Below, piece by piece: positions 1 through 12,130 of a stretch of 64,000 nt of DNA. The first letter of the stretch is position 1; every line of letters starts with the position of its first letter. A program made the position numbers and the translations under genes. Location: positions 16,028,098-16,092,097 of the forward strand of contig OY740772.1 of assembly GCA_963513935.1 (NCBI GenBank), in the 5' to 3' direction. This DNA is from Aphrophora alni. Its lineage: Eukaryota > Arthropoda > Insecta > Hemiptera > Aphrophoridae. The notes under the pieces are model-generated. The model searched no databases. It worked only from the letters and a program-made list of their open reading frames with translations, and was not told the origin of the DNA.

Positions 1-829
1 ACCATTTTTTAAAACACTTTTTGTTCAATACACGAATCTAACAATGAACTAAAAAACAACATATTATAATCTAATCAGCTGTTAATAGCAGGCCATTCCA
101 TTTGATACTTTGTACCTTGTATCGATGTGAAAGACTTTAGACTAAATAAATTGTCTCTGTAATAAAGATAACAGCTGTAAATAAGTCAGTCAGCTGGTGG
201 GGTACAGAGATCAGATACCAGGTCAGAGCTAGTTAATAGTTGTGGGACATGCGAATCTATATCTACGACTCTTACACAATCACTACACATGCCTTTATGT
301 ACAGCTGAAAATTGAATCAATTTAAAGAAAATTAACTATATGATGTATGCCACTTTCAGAAAGTTATTTCATACATAAAGTGAAATGAAATCAGTAAATT
401 ATCGTTACGAAATTTTTTTCTATGGAACAAACTACGCAACGTTTCATTAACTAAGTAAATGTATCAAGTTTCTATGTTGTAGTAGTAGTGGGGGTGGGGG
501 TGAAACCATTGCGACATATTGAAATCCCCCCCACTTCTACGACGTGGAATTCCCATCTATAGAAGCCCAACTGCTTTAGGAAGTGGTGAATACGAAAGGG
601 ATCAAGATGCATATTCATCTAATATATATATCATGTTAATATAATATAATAATATAATATAAATATATCATGTTAATTTCGTGATATACGTTGGTAGTGA
701 ATTGGTATCTTCTCTACATCTTACACTTTTGTGATTCACGTAACAGCGTTCGTTTAATAGTCTCTTCCTCCTCTTGAAAGAATCTCCAAGTTTCGTCATT
801 TTAAATAAACCATCTATCCTGCCTGGTTG
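1..829. other. Non-coding, nothing recognised
   Basis: AT-rich sequence with short simple tracts (taatataatataat near 640). No gene, RNA or repeat-family copy was found. It lies upstream of the proposed Tob promoter. Confidence 0.6.
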
Positions 830-1330
830 TCATCGTGACTGCAGCAGCATGTTCTTTTATCCATGTTTCTTAGGCCTTTACGTTCTGTCGTTTATTACCT
901 CCTTGTTGTCAAGGAAGTATAGATGAAGCTGAGGCTTCCCCATGTTGATAGTCATTTCATCAAGTTAAGTTCTGGTGACATCCTGCAGGAGCTTGTTATA
1001 ACGAGCAGCTAGGGAACGAATGGTCCATCCGGACAGAGCTCGGTTTGGCCGGGTAAGGCTAAATACTGTGAACGGTCACCAAGTATCCCACAGGCTCCAT
1101 ATGGTAACCCTTTTTTCCCGTTGCCGTTCATTGTTCACAGGCCATTTTGCACTTTAAGATTAGATTGAATCTTAAAACAGAAAGGGGTGACAGAATAGTT
1201 CAGGAAAGTTACACCTCCACAGGAGTAGGAAGTAGTGCAGCTCACAAGCAGAACAACATGAAGAATAGGATCTAAGAAGGCTGTTTGCAATGGGGGGGGG
1301 GGCTACTGGGCAATGGGTTCGCAAACCTCT
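830..1330 (+). repeat. Family B interspersed repeat, copy 1
   Basis: It is collinear with 30380-31370, sharing for example cgggtaaggctaaatactgtg, ggccattttgcactttaag and aggctgtttgcaatgg. It ends with a run of about 11 G at 1290. There is no intact ORF. Confidence 0.6.
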
Positions 1331-1739
1331 ACGCCATTAAAATACCTTAGTTATTTAAATGTATAGTTCATACTATGCCATAATCAATAATCAAAACATT
1401 GTTATGTAAAATCTTATCAAAACGAAATAAAAATGGTACCGAGTAAAATTGCATTTAAGTAAATGTGACCTTAGTGAGACAAAAATCATTTAATTATAAA
1501 AATTAGTAAACACCAAAAAGATTAGACTCATTAGATAAATCGAAAAAAAAAAATATTTGGTCCGACAATCTTAAATTAATTGAGAAGACGAAAGATAATA
1601 AAAACGAAAATAACTAAAGCGTCATATGTAAAGTCAACTGGAAATCCTATCAGCCAAAACAGTGTAGAAATAAGGTTTTCATTAATAAAAACTAAATTAA
1701 AAAATGAAAATAAAAATAGTGTACTTGAAATAAAGCTGC

Positions 1740-2015
1740 AATTTGTTCTGTTAAATCTCCACAAAGAGTGATAACAAGATTAAGCGTTAAATGTTTGAGA
1801 TTAGGGGCAGAAGGTCGTTCGCCCTGATAAAACAGTTAGGTAATCATGCCGTTGGCAGACACCCCCTGTTTATTTAGTTAAACAGTGTAGGTTTTCAGTT
1901 GAACTTTGTGTTGACCATTCCTGGTGTTGTGCAGTTCTGCTAATTGTTTTTTTCTGATCATATTTGTACAGGCTTAGTTATTTACTTCACTCCTACTTCA
2001 CTATTATTAGATTAT
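1740..2015 (+). repeat. Family H repeat, copy 1
   Basis: tccacaaagagtgataacaa, gtttatttagttaaacagtg then taggttttcagttgaacttt, and gttgtgcagttctgctaatt match 44465-44710. Confidence 0.5.
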
Positions 2016-2981
2016 TAACTTAAGTTTACAACGTGACACTACGTTATCATTTCTCACATTCTAGGTTCGTCACTCGACAACGGAAGTTGATTCATTCCGT
2101 CGAAACTTCGTGTTTTTATATACACAAATGAACTAAAATATCCTAATAAACTGTATCAATAATAGGGGAAAATAGCGTAAATATTAGGCGACCATGGTTC
2201 TAACCACTAACCTAGCTCAGAATTAACCATCTGGAATGCATTGATTAGGTCTATAATCTGTCTATTAGAACGACGTTATGCATGATATCCTGGTTCGGCT
2301 TCAAAGATCACTGAAGGAAATATCATGTCGGCCTAGCTTAGAAAGTGTTACTTCTGGGTTGATTATATGAACGATTTGTCCTTCTTCATGCTTCGTATAG
2401 TTTTGAAAAGTAGAAATTCTGTCATGTAGGATGTAAGGGATCATCACATGTAAAATAATTACCGACGTAATTAAATTGCAAACTTTAAAGTGTGAAGTTT
2501 ATTTAAATCACCTCGTGATATTGTATAGGACTAAGGTGTAAGCCTAGTTGCGTGTGTATTGATTAATTATAGAATGACTGATACGTAAGTATTGAGGATG
2601 TGGTTTTACGTTTTCGTCTCAACTATTAGTACAGTACACAATAGTAGGAAGGCCGATGCTCAATATTCCTTTATTATTTTAGTAATAAGCAATTCATATC
2701 AAAATTAGGGGAGGGGGTAACAATGCTACTCTTTTTGGATGTAATTGGATTAGAGAGATTGAATGTACAGATGTGTTCGCTAACAAGCGTTAGTCTCTCT
2801 TGGACTCTCTGACATATCCAAGAGGCTGACTATGTAAGTCATCCATACAATTGTGGATGAGTAAACTTTTGCTTCGAGCCCTCTTTAAGAAAATTGCATC
2901 TGACTTTCTTGTTAGGCAGAGTCAAAATGAGGAAGATGGTAAGTCAGTATCTACTGATAAAACATATGCACAGGATGAACA
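2016..2981. other. Non-coding, nothing recognised
   Basis: No ORF of note and no match to the other repeat families here. Confidence 0.6.
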
Positions 2982-3273
2982 CATTCATTGAGGAACCTCT
3001 ATGAAGAGAAAAGTGTAGACACCTGATCATCAATTGGTATACCTCGATCATGGAAAGGATCCTTGACTAAAGGACATGGGCTTTCCTGGAAATGTCTAGG
3101 GGCAAGACATCTATATCCCCATTTGGGAGCATTCATTGAGGAACCTCTATGAAGAGAAAAGTGTAGACACCTGATCATCAATTGGTATACCTCGATCCTG
3201 GAAAGGATCCTTGACTAATGGCTTTCCTGGAAATGTCTCGGGGTATCAAGACATCTATATCCCCATTTGGGAG
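2982..3273 (+). repeat. Direct tandem duplication, units of 148 and 144 bp
   Basis: The unit beginning cattcattgaggaacctcta and ending ccccatttgggag occurs at 2982-3129 and 3130-3273. Differences are few: a substitution in tcgatcA/Ctgg, a short deletion in the second unit (about 9 nt after ttgacta), and small changes near gtct.gggg. The duplication is young compared with the dispersed families. A 60-codon reverse ORF here is not supported as a gene. Confidence 0.9.
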
Positions 3274-3320
3274 CGTAATAAGCCTTTATGGTCAACGACG
3301 TTCGAACGAAATAGACGACT

Positions 3321-3341
3321 CAAGAAGAAGAAGAAGAAGAA
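3321..3341 (+). repeat. (GAA)n short microsatellite
   Basis: Six or seven perfect aag/gaa triplets directly after the 148-bp duplication. Short (GTCT)5 at 47362-47379 and (TTA)7 at 38150-38170 are similar minor tracts. Confidence 0.85.
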
Positions 3342-5230
3342 CCTAGCTGTACATTACAGCGTCGTTTATTTGTGTTTTTTGTAGTAATCACCTGTGTTGT
3401 GTTTAAATCACCAATAGGTTTATTTACAGGCTGGTTATTATAAGTCGTAAGCTATTAATCGAAAAAGAAAAAAATTAAATGGAGACCATTGTTTTCATTA
3501 ACTTTAAAATCAGTTTTTCAAATAAAGTTGTGAATAAATGGCAGCTATTTTCCAATATGCTTGCCAACTATTTAATTTCTTATAGGGCCCTTATTTATAT
3601 GTTCTTTACGGATTCTGTATCAAATTTTAAGACTTTTTTTATTCTTGGTGAAACCTAAGCTAAGTTAGGTAGTAGTGTAGAATAAGATAAGTAAGGAATG
3701 AAATAGCTTATAAAATTATTTGCTAATTTCAAATATAATTTCAAAAGTCAAATGTTTGAAACTTTAAACACCTATTACTCCTAAACTAGTAAGTTTATAA
3801 AACAACAACCAAGAATATAAAATTCTAAATATAATCCGAAAACAATATAAAGACCACTAGTCTTGTTTCAGTCATACCTATAATTTTTATCTCTACAGTA
3901 GCCCATATCTTGAGCGTTTTAAAATCCCCTAGTTGACACTTTGGACCAACATTTAATATAGTGCCAATAAAATCCGATGAAATTCAATATGAATTTGCAG
4001 TCTTAAGGTACCTTTTCAAAAGTGTCAGTAAGATTTGTAAAATACGTTTAGAAATTAAGTTGTATTAAAATAATATGCTGTTATGGAAACTGTACAAAAT
4101 ATCCGTTTGTCTTAAATGAAATATTTCGTCCAAACCAAAGCTGAAAAGCCATTTATTTACTTCTCTGGAGTACATAAATCAGGCATACCAACCCTGGGGA
4201 ACTATAATTTTACTCATGTCAGAATGCAAAATCTTAAACCCCAGTTTAAGTTAAACGATAAATTAAAACAGTACACTTTTATGTGTATTACATTCTTAGA
4301 TTATATACAAAAGTGGTGCTCAATATTGCACAAACTTTCTAATTTATTAATCATAAAAACGAAGCTAATCATCACCGAAAATGTTAGTTCAGTATCAATG
4401 AAAAAGTGAAAATAAACTATGGTCGCTGTCTTTGGTCATATAAAAAACAAATTATATTTTAAATAAGGGTCTAAACTTCGCTGTACCATAAACGTCAGCC
4501 AAATCGTTGATCTTTTCCTTGCGTTTTTGTATTAGATGAATCTTCATACTGAAAAAAAAATTAGCAAAATCGGTAGAGCTAATTTTGAGAAATTGCGTAT
4601 TTTATAATTTAAAAGTTATCGAAAACAATGCCTCGGGATATCTCACAAGAATACTCCCGCACATGAAATTTTGGTTAAATTTACTCATTTAGAGAACTTC
4701 ATAGACGATATATGTTTTAAAAATTATTTTTGACGGCGTAGTTTTGCGAAAAACTTTTTAGATGAGACAGTAAAATATTAATCACTTAAAAAACTGTACA
4801 ATTGAAAGAGAGAATTATTAGTTTTAAAAAGAGTTAAATATTTCAGTTTACAGTCACGTGAAGTACGTGTTATCTTGAAGGTTTCGACACGTGGCTTGAT
4901 AAGCTACGGTTCTATTAACAATGTATTCCAATGCTTGATCGTTAAATTCTAAACAATACCTCATAAATTCTATTTTCTTACATTTTTTGTTTTTGTTTTA
5001 AAAAAAAATCTAATAAAGAAATACAATCGATATAGCTGTCATAATTTTTATCACTGGTAGATCGTTTCAGAAAAAGTGTAGGCTTACAGATATTATTTAA
5101 AATGTTCTTTAAATTCTTTTAATTTGTTGGTTTATTTGTTTTCAAATATAGCTATATATATTTTTTAAACCAATCAAAGTAAAGTCCTGGTTAAACTAGA
5201 TAACTTGGAGTTACGAACAAATATCTCAGT
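3342..5230. other. Non-coding, with one family F shard
   Basis: Apart from a family F fragment (4470-4630) no structure is seen. The 97-codon ORF at 4116-4409 has AT-driven composition and no recognised motif. Confidence 0.55.
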
Positions 5231-5707
5231 CAATCTCAAGGGTTCATTAGAATGAGTACAGGTTTGGCAATCACTAGGTATCCTGGCTGATTCTACACCA
5301 TTTTCCGGTAGTTTTGTGTTAGATCCATTTTATTCATTTTTCCTATCAGGTATACAAACACATATTCTCTGGCGGTACTATCGGAATTACATTAATCGAG
5401 GTTTAGATGTTTTATTTATTTTTTTATTCTTTGTTTACAAGGCGACAATAACCTTGAGATTTTTCCCTTTTAAACCCCACGAAAATCTAAAAACCTCTCG
5501 GTTATCATCGCCTTATAAAAAAGGAAGAAATGAGCATGATATAAAGTCGTCGAATACACTAATAACGTCAGTGTCGAAAAAGAACAAGAGTTGGTCAAGA
5601 GAGATCAGATAGGAAAGATGAAAGAGAGGGATCTAAACCAAGAATACATAGCTAGGTTCCCTCGGGATTTCTAAACCCGTACTCACTAAAGTGAGCACCT
5701 GAGGGTT
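5231..5707. mobile_element. Family A foldback element, complete inverted pair
   Basis: The left arm (gagtacaggtttggcaatc, then gtgttagatcc, then cctatcaggt) and the inverted right arm (gggatctaaaccaag, then cctcgggatttctaaacccg) form two halves about 235 bp long around a centre near 5465. The family consensus contains ttgaccaactcttgttctct and a ttttataaggcgatgatgacc motif. It is a snap-back MITE-like element with no coding capacity. The right arm is better preserved than the left. Confidence 0.75.
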
Positions 5708-5954
5708 AAAACATTCAAAGAGTGAATGGTTCACTAAAACATTAAAATTTTTGTAAATATTAAAACGTATTTTACGTTATTACGTATTTTAACAATTTAA
5801 ACCCACCCCACCGATAAAATATTTTAAGTACTCTTTTAAAACAGTTTTGTATTTTCCATCCTCAATGTATTACAGTATCGATAAACTATTATAAGTATAA
5901 ATAATAATATCGATTGTTAACTAAGGAGGGGGAGTGTTTTTAGAGTGTTCGCGT

Positions 5955-6028
5955 ACATTCCATTTATGAATGAGCCCGGCTTAGTGTGTAATCCGCAACT
6001 GATCCAAATTTAGACCGGTCTGGAATGG
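5955..6028 (+). promoter_or_regulatory. Two TEAD/Scalloped-type sites upstream of the TATA box
   Basis: ACATTCCA at 5955-5962 and TGGAATGG at 6021-6028 match the TEAD/Scalloped core (CATTCC/GGAATG) in opposite orientations, 101 and 35 nt before the TATA box. If the promoter drives Tob, this would put an antiproliferative gene under Hippo-pathway input. The motifs are short and can occur by chance. Confidence 0.3.
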
Positions 6029-6055
6029 GGTAAATCTAATAGCAGAAGTGAGCGC

Positions 6056-6061
6056 TATAAA
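6056..6061 (+). promoter_or_regulatory. TATA box of a candidate promoter
   Basis: TATAAA lies about 70 nt before a good splice donor (6126/6127), preceded by gcgc and followed by a CRE palindrome. The spacing would place initiation at about 6086-6093. The surrounding 5930-6126 block is visibly less AT-rich than its neighbours. This is a plausible insect TATA promoter, possibly for the distal Tob first exon. Confidence 0.5.
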
Positions 6062-6070
6062 TGCGGACTA

Positions 6071-6078
6071 TGACGTCA
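6071..6078 (+). promoter_or_regulatory. CRE/ATF palindrome TGACGTCA
   Basis: A perfect 8-bp CRE consensus (CREB/ATF/bZIP binding site) lies 10 nt after the TATA box, inside the predicted core promoter. An exact match is seen; occupancy is unknown. Confidence 0.5.
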
Positions 6079-6085
6079 TAGAATT

Positions 6086-6126
6086 GACTCCCAGTAGTTA
6101 TTGATGCAGCAACAATGTCTATTCTG
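6086..6126 (+). other. Candidate first exon (5' leader, possibly of Tob)
   Basis: Downstream of the TATA box the sequence runs to a textbook donor (CTG then gtaagt at 6127). The 5' end is approximate and set from the TATA distance. The exon holds an AUG at 6115 in good insect context (aacaATG) with four codons MSIL before the donor. Joined to the exon at 10818 the frame gives 13 codons (MSILEIAAFISVF) and then TAG. It therefore looks like a spliced uORF rather than a protein start. It could instead be the first exon of an unrelated gene. Confidence 0.45.
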
Positions 6127-9100
6127 GTAAGTCAATACGGTACTAATTTATTGACGGTTGATTCATTGCGAGACATTTGTGTAGGTCAATTGTTTTCTTG
6201 TCTACATATTAACAGTGGATTAAATAAACTGCAATAAAATGCTGTGCATTTAATTGTCTCAGCTTTATATTTGTTGAACAATTAAATATTTATACTTTTT
6301 CTACGTCTAATTTTAAAGATTGTGGAGTTTAGGAAAATGTGTTTTGTTGAGTAGAATAAAGTCAGAGATTTACTTTCAACGGAATTATCATTAAGCTTTC
6401 GTTAAGTGCAATCCGCTCATTTTTTAGCTCATAGGTTGAACTGTTTTACAAAAACAATCCACCTTTATCTATCTCGTATGACTCTTAATAAACTGTGTAA
6501 ATTTAACACATTACAATGCAAGAAATATAAAGAATATAACAAATATAAAAATTGATTAGGGTGATTTGGAACTCTCAGGAAATGTTCTATAGTTAAAAAC
6601 AATATAATATGTAAAAAAATAGGCCAAAAAATTCTTCGTTAACGAAACATTTCTTATCCACCGGTAATATGGAACAATATTGAAATTCACCGGGAAAAAA
6701 CTACGATGCAAATTTGGTGTTCATACACGTTTAGTGGCCTGAAAATTGTAAAAATTAGATCCAGAACCGTATCTCATATACTATTTGAGAAACCACCGAA
6801 AATGTAGTTAAAAATACGATTTGAAAAATTCAATTTGTGTTAATTGATGGGAATAAAACAAATACAATGGAAATAGGACATTTTTAAAATTGCTATTTTA
6901 TTCTTAAGGTTTAAAATAAAAACATTTGAAGATAAAAATTATAAAATTATTGTTTTGTTTTTAGTCGATTCTTGGATGTTGTAGTCAATTACCACGGATA
7001 TGTGTTAACGGCGTGACAACTTGAAGATGACGTTAAAGTTCCGAAACTCGTCGTAGAAAAAATTACAGTTGATATAATAACAGAGAAGGAAATAAGAAAC
7101 TCGTCTCATTTCGGAAATTCATCGTTTATGTTTAAAGTAGTCTATCCGATTTTTATCAAACAATGTTTGGTTATTTTTTCATTTTCAACTTTTTGTTTAG
7201 TCACTGTCAAATGCTGATAATTGAAAAACACAAGCTTTGATACAAATTAAAACATACTTACAAATATAATACATCTATAAGCGAACAAGTTTAGGCGCTT
7301 TTTAAATATTTGTTTAGTGACAGTGTCCATTTTAACTTTAAATTTTTGATTGTTAACTATCAAAATGATATTTTTTAGTGGAGATTAGTTTTCGTCTATA
7401 TTTTGTTTTGAGGACGAGTTACTGAAATAGTTTGTGCAACTTTTTTCACCCCAAATTAAACTATAAAATTTTAACTCGTATGACTTGTTTACTTAATGTA
7501 ATTTCAAATTATCAGAGAGTGGTTTTTTTCTTCTAAATTCAACATATTTAATTCAGGTTAAAGTGATTTCTTATCAGATATGTAAGTACTGCAGTTTAGA
7601 TGTTATCAGTTGTGTAATTTGTTGATTACAAGTTGTTATCAATGCTCTATGCCTTTGACCTTTCACTTTTAACACGACTATTCCTCGTGATTTTACTATG
7701 AAAACTATGTGTCCGAGATAAGTTGTCCAGTTGGAAATTGATAAGAGATGAAAAATGCGTTGTTGCGTAATAGGTCTACCTTCCGACTGGATTGTGTAAC
7801 TTCTGACTGGAATAAATTGGAAAATGTAGAATTAAAATTTGTTGTTTCACTTTATTTTGGTAGCATCTTAAGTATTTTTTATAACAACACTAAAATTTCG
7901 ATTGGCACAATCGATTTTTATGAAATGATAGGATAATGTCGCTTCTAAAGAGTCAAATATAACGTATTGATTCCTAGGTTTCATCAATAACAGTTCGGAA
8001 GTTATTGTGACACTCCGCCCCCCAAAAATCGTCCATGAGCTTTTATAAAAGATATAATTTATCAAAATTGGTTACTGATAATAAATCAGGGTCATTTTAA
8101 GCACGATTAGACTCATTTTAACATATTTTAAGCAAACTGACTCTTATATACAATTTTAAACCTTTTCCAAAACATGGTATTAACGAATAAATACTGATCC
8201 TGAAGGAGATTACAATCAAAATCAAGAACGGTCTAGAAGAAATGTTTGTTTTCCAATGGATGATTAGAAGGACGGACCTTGTTGAAAGGGAAATTAATTG
8301 CTCCGCTCCAATGGCTTCTTCAATTAACAGCTGATTGCTTCCGACTTGTTGTTATATAAACGTCTACCAACTACGATCGATTTATATCGAAAATAAAATA
8401 CTGTGTTCAAAGAAAAATAGCATTTTGTTATGTAAATTTAAAAGTGTTACCACCTCAATGAATATTTTAAAATTGCTTATTTTGAAATCGAATCATGTCC
8501 AATCATCTTACGATAGAAAAATATCAAACAAATTTAATTAATTAATTAACTTTATTTTGCAAGAAAGAATCAAGGTCATATATATTTTTTTAATTACCAC
8601 CACCGTCATTGTTACAAAAATTTAATGTAAAAATCAATCAACAATAACCTGAGACCCTTTGACCAACAATAAAAAACTATTCTCATTACTTACATTTAAA
8701 AATTAAAACATTTCCACATTTTTATACTTACAGAAATATCAAGGAAATGATTATTTACTCTGTTTTGTCCACTTAGATTTCCTCTAAAAGCTGATAAAAC
8801 TTTAATTTAATTTTTATATACACGCGTAAATAAATAAGAGTAAAATATGAACAGTAATTGGATTGTTTACGCTTTCAATAAATTGATTCACCAGCCACCG
8901 ATGCCCACCACTGGTGGGGGTAATTGTTCTACTTTCTGTAAGCATTCCAAGGTTTACATACATTGATTGGTAATAAAATAGTAATAAATTTAACATCGCC
9001 TAATCTTAAAAATTAATCACAATACCACCCAACAAACATTTATGTTTTATTTCTTCTCTACGTGAAGTGTTTTGTTCAAGTGTGCAGTAGCTGTGTTACT

Positions 9101-10817
9101 ATTTACTATTACTTCTTGGTCTTACATTTCACATTAGGTTTACAAGAACGATATACTCCATGGAGCAAGACACTTATTCTTTCTAATAATTTCAAAACAA
9201 TCCCACATAATTAATTATTGTAACAGTGGGGTTGGTTTTGACTGACTGCCAGTTACGCCCCAACCCGTACAAGCACACGCGCAGGAAATGTAATTTTAGT
9301 TTCACACACAAAATACTATTTTGCTATAATAGGTTAAATCTAAGAATAGAATGCCACGTCAGTCAGAGCTTCAATGAAGCAGATTGGATGTTTTGGTTGA
9401 GACAAAATGGAGTTTCGGAGAATAATCGGTGTTTTGTTTTACTTTCATAGGTATTATAGAGAAAGTATCTAATGAGTGAAAAAAATAGTATTGTGTTTTT
9501 TGCGGATATCTCAGTTTTAAGTCTTAAAAAGTGTTTTTTAAAAATAATCTGACGAAGTGCGCTTCAGCGTCTACAGATTGCAATCAAATTTGAAATGTGC
9601 GTATATTTTGCCATATCTCAAATATTTTTTCTTTTAACATGTTTTTGGAGGTAGCAACAAAAAACAAAACACAATATTACGATTTTCTTAAAATCTGCTC
9701 TAACTATTTTCATCAAATTTTACTAAATTGTGCCTCTAATAAAATTTGGTATATTTTGGTCATATCTGGAGTTATTTTAATATCTAAATATTAGGCGTTA
9801 GCTGTCATTAAAAAAAAAAAAAACACAAAATGACGATTTTCTCAAGTGTAGCCTCTAATGATTCAGATAAACCTTATCGGAGACCAAGGGGATCCAAATG
9901 TAATATTTCCTTTAAACAATCTGTTTATTTTGACCCATAGGATAAGTTTATTTTTCATGTTAATATGAGAAATTAAAAACAAAATAATTGGTTTTTGTAA
10001 TTACTTCGTTTTGACTAAAATGATGATTTCTACTGGATACTATAGGTCTACAACAAACAATAGAACAGTATGCAGAATGGAGTGATGGGGTTTAGAATTC
10101 ACTACACTTGACATAATTTAGATGTATGTACGGAGAGTTAACGTGAAAGAATGGGTAGGATAACACGGTCATGCGCATAAACTTCTCTAGTTTGTTGTAG
10201 ATCTATAATGTATAAATTAGTCATTAGTAATAACACAAGATACTTATACACTTAGCACTTAGATAGATGTTTTTAGAACAGACAATACAATAAGCAACTA
10301 CGAACAAGATAATTATTATCTTTGAGCACATCAGAATGTTTTTAGAAATTACTTCTTTGAAATTCCAGAGAGTCAGGAAACTTTGTTTTTTCAATATTTC
10401 AAAGGTTTGGAAACACAATTTGCTTTCAGATGATTTTAAAGTTATCGAAACAATTCCCGTTGCTTTTGTTGCGTTTGTATTAAAATTAAGGGAAAACATT
10501 TGGTACTCATTTTGTGAATAGCTTAATTTTAGGGAATGCCTTACAGTGTAACTAAAGAGTACTAAACCAATGCACAAACTTTCTCACTCAGGTTTTTGCA
10601 CAAACGGAAATTGTCTCATTCCGGAAGGCGACGTGTAGAAAACCTTTTCTCTCGCTTGAGGCTATTTTGTGGACTGAACATAAAAATAATTATTGCGGTT
10701 TGATGTGAACATTTTGTGTAACATTTTCTTTTACACTAAGGTAGAGTAATGTTCATTTTATTGTAAACTGTTTTACATTGTTTCAGCGATATCCTAATTT
10801 ATTTTTTTGCTTTACAG
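6127..10817 (+). other. Proposed intron 1
   Basis: It begins gtaagt and ends tttacag. It holds a family E copy (9430-9860), and otherwise AT-rich DNA without recognised genes. Whether it is an intron depends on the leader-exon model. Confidence 0.4.
9430..9860 (+). repeat. Family E interspersed repeat
   Basis: tattatagagaaagtatct, then ttacgattttcttaaaatctgc and a ttttcatcaaattttact block. It is collinear with 19680-20240 and 14290-14680. Non-coding and strongly decayed. Confidence 0.5.
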
Positions 10818-10869
10818 GAGATTGCAGCCTTCATTTCAGTATTCTAGGAGACGTTTACAATTAACACAG
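10818..10869 (+). other. Candidate internal non-coding exon, 52 nt
   Basis: A branch-point-like cctaat, a T-rich tract and tttacag (ending 10817) precede it, and CAG then gtaagc (from 10870) follows. All the splice signals of an insect exon are present around 52 nt. In the frame continuing from AUG 6115 it has TAG after nine codons, so it is read as leader. The next strong acceptor considered on this strand leads into the Tob leader at 63389. It contains no repeat-family sequence. Confidence 0.5.
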
Positions 10870-11074
10870 GTAAGCACAATGAATCAATGAACTTTACCTG
10901 CTAAATATGTATGATAAGAGGACTTAAAAGTGTAACAAACTTTCTCATTTACTTCAAAACCAAATAAAAACCGACTAAAACTATTTGTCACAAAAATTGT
11001 CATTTCGGAAGTTGTAGTTAAAAAAAACATACAAAATAAACAATGAGAACTCCGTCTGCATAAAATTATTTATA

Positions 11075-11892
11075 CAGGGTGTCCTGAAAAAGGTGGACTG
11101 GTTATTCATTCTAGGATTATATACATCAAATATCGAATAACATTAAGTCTAATTCCGCTTCATTATCCCTCTATCGGCAATTTTGTTCTTTTAGGAAAAA
11201 GCATTATAACTCCAGAAATAGATAAGATATTGAGTTCAGATTTAGTATATATATGTATATTTTATGTTTGAAAAGTGTACCAAACACAAAGACTTTAATT
11301 TTTTAATTTTTAAAATGGCAGGCAGTAAACAATTTTTAGAGCTAACTGTTTTGTAGATATAAGTCGTTAAAAAGTTTAGGCTTAGTTATCAGTAGGTAGG
11401 GAATAGATAATATTTATTGATGTCAAGTAACATATAGTCGAATTATCTTTCATTATCCGTCTATCCGCCATTTTGTTCTTTTAAAATAAGCGTTATAACT
11501 CCAGAAATTGATAAGATATTGAGTTAAGATTTGGTATAAACATTTTATTATCTTATAACAGTGTATCAAACACAAAGAATTAATTTTTGTAATTTTCAAA
11601 AAAAAACGACCGTTCATTTTTTTAAAGTTAGCGTTTTCGGAGATATTAGACGTTAAAAGGTTTAAACGGTCGCCATTTTGAAAATTATGAAAATAAAGTG
11701 GTTGGTACACTTGTAAAATATACAAAATGCTCATACCAAATCTGAACTCAATATCTTATCTATTTCTGGAGTTATAATGTTTTTTGAAAGTTTAAAATGT
11801 CAAATAATGAAGCAAAATTGTTATTTCACTTTTTTCCACGTTTTGATTTATATAACCCCAAATATATAGTTTACATTTTTTGGAACACCCTG
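11075..11892. mobile_element. Family C foldback MITE, Tc1/mariner-like, 818 bp
   Basis: The ends are TA-CAGGGTGTCCTGAAAAA on the left and the inverse (tttttggaacaccctg-TA) on the right, with TA on both sides as expected for Tc1/mariner insertion. The interior is built of a repeated arm (cattataactccagaaat, gataagatattgag, tgtaccaaacacaaaga, aattttcaaaa.gg) present twice in direct orientation and once inverted (from about 11660). No transposase is encoded; a 93-codon reverse ORF inside is a by-product. Confidence 0.75.
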
Positions 11893-11999
11893 TATATTTA
11901 AATAGAGCGCAAACTTGAACTGATTGTGTCATAAACGCGTCATTAAAACGTAAACCGCATTTGATTAAAATCGTGGTTAAATTCAAAGTTCATTTTGGT

Positions 12000-12130
12000 A
12001 CTTTGTCAATATTGCTGAACTTTATTACATTTTCACTTATGATTTTGCTCAGGAAATTTGGGTCATTAATCTTCACATTTCACAACGATTTGAACAAAAT
12101 CGGATTAGATGATTTAGAGAAATTATGATC
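12000..12130 (+). repeat. Family F copy
   Basis: aaatttgggtcattaatctt, cacatttcacaacgatttga then acaaaatcggattagatgat. A further upstream part (catttgattaaaatcg) lies at 11958-11975. Confidence 0.5.

Noticed and set aside
2999..3181. 60-codon reverse ORF
   Set aside because: It comes from the tandem duplication, spans its junction and has no recognised motif.
10224..10577. 117-codon reverse ORF
   Set aside because: Low-complexity AT-driven residues and no motif; the forward strand is also open over part of it.
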